A stretch of 29,949 nucleotides of DNA from Bacteroidales bacterium UBA1797 (GTDB lineage: Bacteria; Bacteroidota; Bacteroidia; Bacteroidales; VadinHA17). Shown here one piece after another: positions 24,286-29,949 of the stretch. Position 1 is the stretch's first letter. Each line of letters starts with the position of its first letter. Where the stretch lies: the NCBI GenBank assembly GCA_002319885.1, contig DCFT01000007.1, positions 1 through 29,949 of the forward strand. Reading direction: 5' to 3'. Made by a program: the position numbers and the translations under genes. The notes under the pieces were generated by a model. The model ran no database searches. It was given only the letters and a program-made list of their open reading frames with translations, and had not been told where the DNA came from.

Positions 24286-25150
24286 TTCAGGAAACACGCT
24301 CAGAGATTACCTGCAATTAAGTAAACTAATAATAATGCTGCCTGTAAGTCTTACCGGATTTACAGGTTATTTTATTTTTAATCATCATTTTTCGATAAAT
24401 CTGGTATTAGTAAGCTTTGGAATACTTTTAATGGCTGTTTCTGCCTCTGCACTTAATCAGATTCAGGAGGTAGGTGTTGACAGTAAAATGAAACGAACGC
24501 TCGATCGTCCCATCCCTGCCGGAAGGATAAAAATGATTAATGCAATTATATTCTCCTTATGCTCTTTATTGGCCGGCATGTACATTATTTATTCCTTTGG
24601 AAACCTTTTAGCCGCAATAATCGGGTTATTCACAATTGTTTGGTATAACGGAATCTATACCGGTTTGAAACGTATTACCGCTTTTGCTGTTGTTCCGGGG
24701 GCAGTAACAGGTGCATTACCACCTCTTATAGGTTGGGTAGCCGCAGGGGGTGGCATATGGGATAAACCTATCATCTTCCTGGAATTTCTTTTCTTTACAG
24801 GGCAGATTCCCCATTTCTGGTTACTGATCATGAGATATAGTGAAGAATACAAAAAAGCAGGTCTCCCAAATCTAACTGATGTCTTTAACTGCCACCAGAT
24901 TAAACGGCTAACATTTATGTGGGTACTGACTTCGGTAATTGCTGCCGTTTTCCTATGCTATTTTGAAGTTATCAGATCAGGACTTGTAATTGGAATCCTG
25001 CTTGCGGCGTCAGTTTTCCTGATTTGGAAATTCACTTTTCTGGTTAGACCCCGGTCAGTGAAGAAAACTGATAAAGAATATTCCTTTTTACTTGACCTAT
25101 ATTTTTTGCTTATCTTATTATTACTGATCACTGATAGAATAATCAGCTGA
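24275..25150 (+). CDS. ctaB: Protoheme IX farnesyltransferase (heme O synthase), UbiA family
   Basis: 291 residues from the ATG at 24275, overlapping the ctaC end by 11 bp; a TTG at 24254 would lengthen it by 7. About nine hydrophobic helices. The first prenyl-diphosphate motif is N61-x3-E65-x3-D69-x2-M-x-RT-x2-RP (ALNQIQEVGVDSKMKRT). Compared with the usual ERDID the middle Asp is Gly. The second region, LKRITAFAVVPGAV followed by ALPPLIGWVA, is typical of CyoE/CtaB. It adds a farnesyl group to heme b, giving heme O for the a-type hemes of this oxidase. A CtaA heme A synthase is not in the window. Confidence 0.9.
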   Translation: MKNNSGNTLRDYLQLSKLIIMLPVSLTGFTGYFIFNHHFSINLVLVSFGILLMAVSASALNQIQEVGVDSKMKRTLDRPIPAGRIKMINAIIFSLCSLLAGMYIIYSFGNLLAAIIGLFTIVWYNGIYTGLKRITAFAVVPGAVTGALPPLIGWVAAGGGIWDKPIIFLEFLFFTGQIPHFWLLIMRYSEEYKKAGLPNLTDVFNCHQIKRLTFMWVLTSVIAAVFLCYFEVIRSGLVIGILLAASVFLIWKFTFLVRPRSVKKTDKEYSFLLDLYFLLILLLLITDRIIS

Positions 25151-25201
25151 ATTTTACATCTTTAGCCTTCATGTCTAATTGTCCCCCATGGGGCAGTTGA
25201 A

Positions 25202-25356
25202 AAAGTACTTTTTAACCATAAATCGAAGCGAAGCGAAGATCCCAACCGAAGCGTTGGGAGTACACGAAGAAATAACAAAGTACACAAAGTTAAAAACATA
25301 AAATTCAGTTCTTTGTGATCTTTGTGTAAAGCCTTTGAGAACTTTGTGGTTAATGG
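25202..25356. repeat. Imperfect inverted repeat in the ctaB/actF convergent gap
   Basis: The gap of 237 bp holds a repeat-like element. The outer arms TTAACCATAAA (25212-25222) and TTTGTGGTTAA (25343-25353) pair at 10 of 11 bases. Inside are a clean hairpin CCCAAC-CGAAGC-GTTGGG (25241-25258), a triplicated GAAGC motif (25225-25237) and ACACAAAG/CTTTGTG arms (around 25282-25327). Similar CACAAAG-rich palindromes are common dispersed repeats in Bacteroidota. The whole could fold into one long stem, separating the two converging respiratory operons. Confidence 0.75.
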
Positions 25357-25387
25357 ATTTCAAATTTTTAGAAAGCTCCCTAATACA

Positions 25388-26566
25388 CTAAAATTTATGA
25401 TTCAGGCTCTCATCCAGATAAGGATGGTTAATGGGTAATAAATTTGCTTTACTGAGAGTGGTTGCTACTACCAGGGAAAACAATCCTGCATATCCAAGGA
25501 AAATACCTGCCGATATCCACCCGAATTTAAGGATTCCTGTTGTACCCGGAATTACCTGTACAAACAGGTCGATGTATTGTCCGATAATCAGAAATATTAT
25601 AACGATTGTAATTATTGTCATATTCCTGCTGGTCTTAACCGGAAGAAGTACCATAAACGGAACGAACCAGTTCAATCCGATTTCCAGATAGAACAATACT
25701 TTCCATCCATCATGCCACCTGACGTTGAAATAGACTGTCTCTTCCGGGATGTTCCCATACCAGATAATCATAAACTGGGCAAACCAGAAATAACCCCAGA
25801 TAATACAAAACATAAATATATAGCGGGCAAAATCGTGGAGATGGTATTCGTTTAAGAAAGGAAAATAACCCCTTTTATAAAGAATGAATACTATTAATGT
25901 CAGTATTGACACACCGTGTAAGAATGCTGCTACCAGGTTTTTGAGCGCGAATATTGTACTATACCATTTTACATCGACCGACATGATCCAGTCAATTGCA
26001 GAAAAAGAAAAGGTAATAGCCAGAATAAAAATGAATATTTTTGAATAAAGCTCTGTTTTGCCAAATAAAAACATTATACCACTGGTGTCAGCAGGGTCAG
26101 TTAAATCTCCCTTCAATGAGATTTGCCTCAACTTTCTGACGAACACAATCCAAAGCAGAAAGTAGAGCACCATTCGTGCAAAAAAGAAAGGTACATTAAG
26201 AAAAGCCGATTTATGCAAAACGACTGGATCAAGAGCCATATTACCTTTATGAGACCAGTGATAAAGATCATTAACACCAAACCAGATCAGCAGAAAGAAC
26301 AAAGCTGCGAAGGGTATATACGACATCATTGCTTCAGAGACCCGTTGAAAGGCAGAAGACCATCCCGACTGGGAAATACTTTGAATAACAAAAAAGAAGG
26401 CACCTCCCATCGCAACTGATAAAAAATAGTAATTAACTAATAGGTAATTTGACCATGTTGTCTGATGGTCTGTAATAAGTCCAAGTATAATGGTAGCGGC
26501 ACCGATTGCTATTAACAGCAATGTTATTATCTTAAAGTTTCTGGAAACGGTTACTTGTTCCTTCAT
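25388..26566 (-). CDS. actF: Alternative Complex III membrane subunit ActF (quinol:cytochrome c oxidoreductase)
   Basis: 392 residues with about ten hydrophobic helices, homologous to the NrfD/ActC type but shorter. It is the last gene of the act operon on this strand. In the F. johnsoniae and Roseiflexus ACIII structures ActF is an integral membrane subunit related to ActC, proposed to take part in quinol binding or proton translocation. Sequence features: YHWSHKGN after the second helix, WIMSVDVKWYSTIFALKNLV, and WGYFWFAQFMIIWYGNIPEE. It starts 77 bp after the actE stop. It is followed by the repeat-bearing convergent gap. Confidence 0.92.
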   Translation of the reverse strand: MKEQVTVSRNFKIITLLLIAIGAATIILGLITDHQTTWSNYLLVNYYFLSVAMGGAFFFVIQSISQSGWSSAFQRVSEAMMSYIPFAALFFLLIWFGVNDLYHWSHKGNMALDPVVLHKSAFLNVPFFFARMVLYFLLWIVFVRKLRQISLKGDLTDPADTSGIMFLFGKTELYSKIFIFILAITFSFSAIDWIMSVDVKWYSTIFALKNLVAAFLHGVSILTLIVFILYKRGYFPFLNEYHLHDFARYIFMFCIIWGYFWFAQFMIIWYGNIPEETVYFNVRWHDGWKVLFYLEIGLNWFVPFMVLLPVKTSRNMTIITIVIIFLIIGQYIDLFVQVIPGTTGILKFGWISAGIFLGYAGLFSLVVATTLSKANLLPINHPYLDESLNHKF

Positions 26567-26643
26567 TACCTTTTTATTTTAGGTATAAATTACCAATATC
26601 ATTTGGGGTCTCTTCTGATATTATGCGAAGACCATCCTTAATA

Positions 26644-27258
26644 TTACCTGTTAACCTCTTTCTTTATCTCTCCGGCCTCAATCCTATCTTCCTGTAGTTC
26701 TCTTATGTAAAGCACCAGTTTCCATCTGTCATCGGGTCGTATTTGCGATCCGTGTGCACCCATAGAACGAATACCGAGTGTTATTGTATGATATATCTCT
26801 CCATCTTTTAACCTGCTGGCAGTATCACCCGAGAGGGAAAGTGGTTTTAACGGATACAGACCACTGGTGAATAAATGTCCGTCACCTTTTCCTGTGATCC
26901 CATGGCATCCGATACAGAATGTAGTATATACCTCTTTTCCGCGCAAAAGTGTCTCAGGCGACTTTAAAAACGGGTTTACGAGTTCTTTCCCGGCCTTTAT
27001 CCTCGACTCCGGGTCTTTAGTATAATCAAAAGGGGTATAATCACGTGGAACTGTTCCTGCTACCGGAACTCTCATCGTCATGCCATCTTCAAAGTTTGGA
27101 TTCCTTGAATAGGTCTCATAAGCTGTAGAATAAAACATATCGGGAAAATAATCCCAGCCCGGATTATTCTTTTCCCTGTTACAGGCGAACAGATTCAACA
27201 CTAAAAAGGCCAGGAAAAATGTCTTAATAATTCCTCCTGTCAAATAATTATTTGTCAT
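26644..27258 (-). CDS. actE: Alternative Complex III monoheme cytochrome c lipoprotein ActE
   Basis: 204 residues. The signal peptide ends in a lipobox (LNLFAC, Cys26), so it is anchored in the outer face of the inner membrane. A single c-type heme site C115-x2-C118-H119 (TFCIGCHG) and a probable Met166 axial ligand (IRSMGAHGSQI) are visible. In ACIII this small cytochrome is a peripheral electron carrier that passes electrons from the complex to the terminal oxidase. The start overlaps the actD stop by ATGA. Confidence 0.94.
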   Translation of the reverse strand: MTNNYLTGGIIKTFFLAFLVLNLFACNREKNNPGWDYFPDMFYSTAYETYSRNPNFEDGMTMRVPVAGTVPRDYTPFDYTKDPESRIKAGKELVNPFLKSPETLLRGKEVYTTFCIGCHGITGKGDGHLFTSGLYPLKPLSLSGDTASRLKDGEIYHTITLGIRSMGAHGSQIRPDDRWKLVLYIRELQEDRIEAGEIKKEVNR

Positions 27259-27788
27259 GTCTCTACCTTTTCAAATTCTTTATCAATTACCTCAATTGCA
27301 CCCTGTTCCTCCATTATATTACCAACCCTGCCTGCTATTGATATATCTTCCAAATCCGTATCAACAACAATTAAAAATTTGTCGTCTGTAGCTCTTAAAT
27401 CGAAAATTGTATTATCTCGTCCGGGAAATAGTTTTGAACGTGCCGAAAAGAGAGCAAGACTTCCAATTGTAACCGTAAGTATGGTAACAACAATAGTAAC
27501 AACTATGAATGAAGGGAAGGAGTTGAATGGTTTTCCTCCATAAACAACAGGCCAGTTAATAACAGATGCAAAATAAAGAAAACCAAGTGTTGCTAAAATT
27601 CCAAACAGGCCAAAGAAATAGGCAGCAGTAGGAAGATGCGATTTACGTTTAAGCAGATGAAATACCTCATGAACCGGATAAGGCATAAACACATCAAAGA
27701 TCTTCAGCTTTTCTTCCTGTAACGATCTGATAGTGGAAATAAATTTCACTTCATCATCGAAAATCCCTATTTTAAATTTCCTGGTCAT
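27255..27788 (-). CDS. actD: Alternative Complex III subunit ActD (DUF3341)
   Basis: 177 residues, DUF3341 family. The soluble N-terminal region (KIGIFDDEVKFISTIRSLQ; FDVFMPYPVHEV) is followed by two transmembrane helices (about 56-76 and 92-116) and a C-terminal cytoplasmic domain (DKFLIVVDTDLEDIS). It starts 11 bp after actC and overlaps actE by 4 bases, which fits strict co-expression of the complex. Confidence 0.93.
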   Translation of the reverse strand: MTRKFKIGIFDDEVKFISTIRSLQEEKLKIFDVFMPYPVHEVFHLLKRKSHLPTAAYFFGLFGILATLGFLYFASVINWPVVYGGKPFNSFPSFIVVTIVVTILTVTIGSLALFSARSKLFPGRDNTIFDLRATDDKFLIVVDTDLEDISIAGRVGNIMEEQGAIEVIDKEFEKVET

Positions 27789-27799
27789 AGCTAAACCGC

Positions 27800-29161
27800 T
27801 TAATCCTCTTTTTTATTACCAATATGCGCCACGCTCTTCAGTTCACTTATAGCCATCATAGGCACAAAACGCATGAAAAGCAGTACCCCGGTGGCAAATA
27901 ATCCTATGGTTCCAACAAAAACACCAATATCTATAACAGTGGGGTGATAGGAAACCCAGTTAGAGGGAAGATAATCCTTGCTCAGAGAGGTTATTACTAT
28001 GTTGTATCTTTCGAACCACATCCCAAGGTTTATTATCAGCGAGATCGAAAGCAAGCCTACCCAGTTTCTCCTTATTTTCCTGAACCAGAAGAGTTGTGGT
28101 ATGAATGCATTACAAACAATCATAGCCCAGAACTGCAATGTATAATCTCCTGTCATTCTGTTTTTAAAGAAGGTGAACATTTCAAATTCATTTCCCGAAT
28201 ACCACGCTATAAAAACTTCCGTCAGGTAGGCTGTTCCCATGATCAATGAAATAAAGATCAGTATCCTGGCAATTGCATCCATATGATTATCTGTAATATA
28301 ATCTGTAAGCTTATAAATCTTCCTGATAAGCACCATGAGGGTCATAACCATTGCAAAACCCGAGAAAATTGCGCCAATAACAAAGAAAGGCGGGAATATG
28401 GTTGAATGCCAACCAGGTTCGATACCTACTGCAAAATCAGTAGCAACAATCGAGTGGACTGATACCACCAGAACAGCCGCAATACCACCCAGAACAAAAC
28501 TAAGAGATTCAAATCGGATCCACTGACGGCTCGATCCTGTCCATCCCAGACTGAAAAATCCGTAAATAGCTTTTTTAATTTTTGAAACTGTTTTGTCGCG
28601 GATTGTCCCAAGATCAGGCAACATCCCCAGATACCAGAATGATGCCGAAATAAGAAGGTAAGCCGAGATAGCTGTAAAATCCCAAAAAAGAGGGGAATTG
28701 AAGTTTACCCATAACGGACCTCTTGTATTAGGATATGGGAATATATAAAATGCAAGCCATATTCTACCCATATGTAAAGCCGGAAATAATGCCGCGCACA
28801 TTACGGCAAAAACTGTCATGGCTTCTGCGGATCTGTTTATTGATGTTCTCCATTTCTGCCGCAGGATAAGTAAAAATATGGAAAAAGCAGTCCCTGCGTG
28901 TCCGATACCTATCCACCAAACAAAATTCACAATTGCCCAGCCCCATCCGACTGTATTATTTACACCCCAGGTACCAATCCCTTTAGAAACAGTTATATAA
29001 ATAGCATATCCTCCGAAGAGTGCAGCTAAGGATGAAATACCGAAAGCTATATACCACCATAATCCGGGATTAGTATCCAGAGGAAAAATAACATCCCCGG
29101 TGATCTGACCCATCGTCTTATTTCCTTCAACCAGCGGACCTCTGATTTTCCTGTTGTACAT
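27800..29161 (-). CDS. actC: Alternative Complex III membrane subunit ActC (NrfD-like)
   Basis: 453 residues with about ten transmembrane helices and the NrfD/PsrC fold. The conserved segments are WWIGIGHAGTAFSIFLLILRQKWR (given here in part), ALFPALHMGRIWLAFYIFPY, and HSIVATDFAVGIEPGWHSTIF. ActC is the quinol-oxidising membrane subunit in contact with ActB. The start is 24 bp after the actB stop. Confidence 0.95.
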   Translation of the reverse strand: MYNRKIRGPLVEGNKTMGQITGDVIFPLDTNPGLWWYIAFGISSLAALFGGYAIYITVSKGIGTWGVNNTVGWGWAIVNFVWWIGIGHAGTAFSIFLLILRQKWRTSINRSAEAMTVFAVMCAALFPALHMGRIWLAFYIFPYPNTRGPLWVNFNSPLFWDFTAISAYLLISASFWYLGMLPDLGTIRDKTVSKIKKAIYGFFSLGWTGSSRQWIRFESLSFVLGGIAAVLVVSVHSIVATDFAVGIEPGWHSTIFPPFFVIGAIFSGFAMVMTLMVLIRKIYKLTDYITDNHMDAIARILIFISLIMGTAYLTEVFIAWYSGNEFEMFTFFKNRMTGDYTLQFWAMIVCNAFIPQLFWFRKIRRNWVGLLSISLIINLGMWFERYNIVITSLSKDYLPSNWVSYHPTVIDIGVFVGTIGLFATGVLLFMRFVPMMAISELKSVAHIGNKKED

Positions 29162-29185
29162 TGGCTAACTTCTGATTGTTATTGA

Positions 29186-29949
29186 TTATAGTTTTTCATC
29201 ATTACGTACTTTGGTCAGGTACCCTGTATTAGGCAGGGTATGCAACTCTTCAAGCAAATGGTAACACCTTTGATCGCTGAACAACCGGGAGACCTTACTG
29301 TTTTTGTCATTCAGATTTCCAAAAACAATAGCACCTGAAGGACAGGCCTGCATACATGCTGTTTTAATCTCATAATCCTTGAGTACCCTGTTTTCAAGCT
29401 TGGCCTGCAACTTCTTTTCCTGTATCCTCTGCACACAGAAAGAACATTTTTCCACCACTCCTCTTTCTCTCACCGTTACATCGGGATTAAGGACCATTTT
29501 ACCAAGGTCAGACGCAGTATTGAAATCAAATGCTTTATTATTGGTATATCTGTACCAGTTAAATCGTCTTACTTTATAAGGGCAGTTATTAATGCAATAT
29601 TTTGTCCCAACACACCTGTTGTAAGTCATCTGGTTCAGCCCTTCACTGCTGTGGGAAGTGGCTGAAACAGGACATACGTTTTCGCACGGAGCGTTATCGC
29701 AATGCTGACAGGCAAGTGGCTGGAAGTATACTTCAGGATCGTTGAGATTATCTGAATAATACCTGTCAATTTTAATCCAGTGCATGATCCTCCTGCGTAT
29801 TACCTCCTCTTTACCAACAACAGGTATATTATTCTCGGCCTGACAAGCTATTACGCATGCGTTGCAGCCAACACAGGCATTCAGATCTATTGAAAGGCCC
29901 CAGTGAAAGCCTTCATATTTAACATCTGGATAAAGAGTATTATGCGTTG
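29186..29949 (-). CDS. actB: Alternative Complex III Fe-S subunit ActB (C-terminal part; N-terminal beyond window)
   Basis: The open frame continues to the window edge, so the gene is truncated here at the N-terminal side; ActB is about 1000 residues in total. The last ~254 residues shown form the Fe-S ferredoxin-like domain. They contain four Cys-rich motifs: CVGCNACVIAC, CQHCDNAPCENVCP, CVGTKYCINNCP, and CSFCVQ, with the last completed by CMQACPSGAIVFG. These bind the [4Fe-4S] and [3Fe-4S] clusters that carry electrons from quinol toward the cytochrome subunits. The internal ATG at 29785 is not the real start, because the Fe-S motif continues upstream of it. The missing part would hold the inactive molybdoenzyme-like domain. 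Confidence 0.95.
   Translation of the reverse strand, partial: THNTLYPDVKYEGFHWGLSIDLNACVGCNACVIACQAENNIPVVGKEEVIRRRIMHWIKIDRYYSDNLNDPEVYFQPLACQHCDNAPCENVCPVSATSHSSEGLNQMTYNRCVGTKYCINNCPYKVRRFNWYRYTNNKAFDFNTASDLGKMVLNPDVTVRERGVVEKCSFCVQRIQEKKLQAKLENRVLKDYEIKTACMQACPSGAIVFGNLNDKNSKVSRLFSDQRCYHLLEELHTLPNTGYLTKVRNDEKL

Noticed and set aside
25184..25193. Rho-independent terminator at CCCCATGGGG after ctaB
   Set aside because: The arms are short and no T-run follows in either direction.
29186..29785. ActB beginning at the ATG at 29785
   Set aside because: The in-frame sequence continues upstream with CVGCNACVIAC, so the ATG is internal and the gene is truncated by the window.

Overview
The window looks like a chromosomal segment of a Bacteroidota bacterium, most likely Bacteroidales/Marinilabiliales-like. 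The evidence is the low G+C, the DUF4271 / HemD-like / RnpA gene order, several lipoproteins, TAnnTTTG-type -7 promoter elements, an Alternative Complex III operon, and short dispersed hairpin repeats of the kind common in this phylum. I see no phage, plasmid, insertion sequence, CRISPR array, tRNA or rRNA. No gene-free stretch exceeds 300 bases; the longest gaps are 19263-19536 and 25151-25387.

Layout. 1-662: 3'-truncated Crp/Fnr-family regulator (minus). 785-4055: PHP-type histidinol phosphatase, then a GH127 lipoprotein glycosidase. 4104-9906: mostly housekeeping genes (MntP Mn exporter, D-aminoacyl-tRNA deacylase, an MFS drug/proton antiporter, an NTF2-like lipoprotein, DeoC, DUF4271 membrane protein, HemD-like protein). 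9936-12314: a perfect 28-bp palindrome, rnpA, a small overlapping hydrophobic ORF, and an S41 C-terminal processing protease. 12396-16580 (minus): MoaE, MoaD, DNA polymerase I with intact proofreading motifs, and QueD, with hairpin repeats in the gaps. 16746-18392: long-chain acyl-CoA synthetase. 18540-19920: a Tat-exported superoxide dismutase divergent from a DoxX-like membrane protein.

20030-29949 is an aerobic respiratory module of two converging operons. On the plus strand are sco, ctaD, ctaE, ctaF, ctaC and ctaB: copper delivery to CuA, a caa3-type cytochrome oxidase of the A2 subfamily (YSHPxV motif, subunit II fused to cytochrome c), and heme O synthase. On the minus strand are actB (C-terminal part), actC, actD, actE and actF, encoding Alternative Complex III, which oxidises menaquinol and passes electrons to the oxidase. 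The two are known partners, and form a supercomplex in Flavobacterium johnsoniae. Here they face each other across a repeat-bearing intergenic region, and the oxidase subunit order is I-III-IV-II.

I did not find a convincing undescribed system. The points most worth a second look are the convergent respiratory arrangement, the dispersed GGACGTTGCA palindromes that form the rnpA leader and supply the queD stop codon, other hairpin repeat families at gene ends, the uncharacterised ORF coupled to rnpA where yidD often lies, and start-codon corrections supported by -7 boxes.
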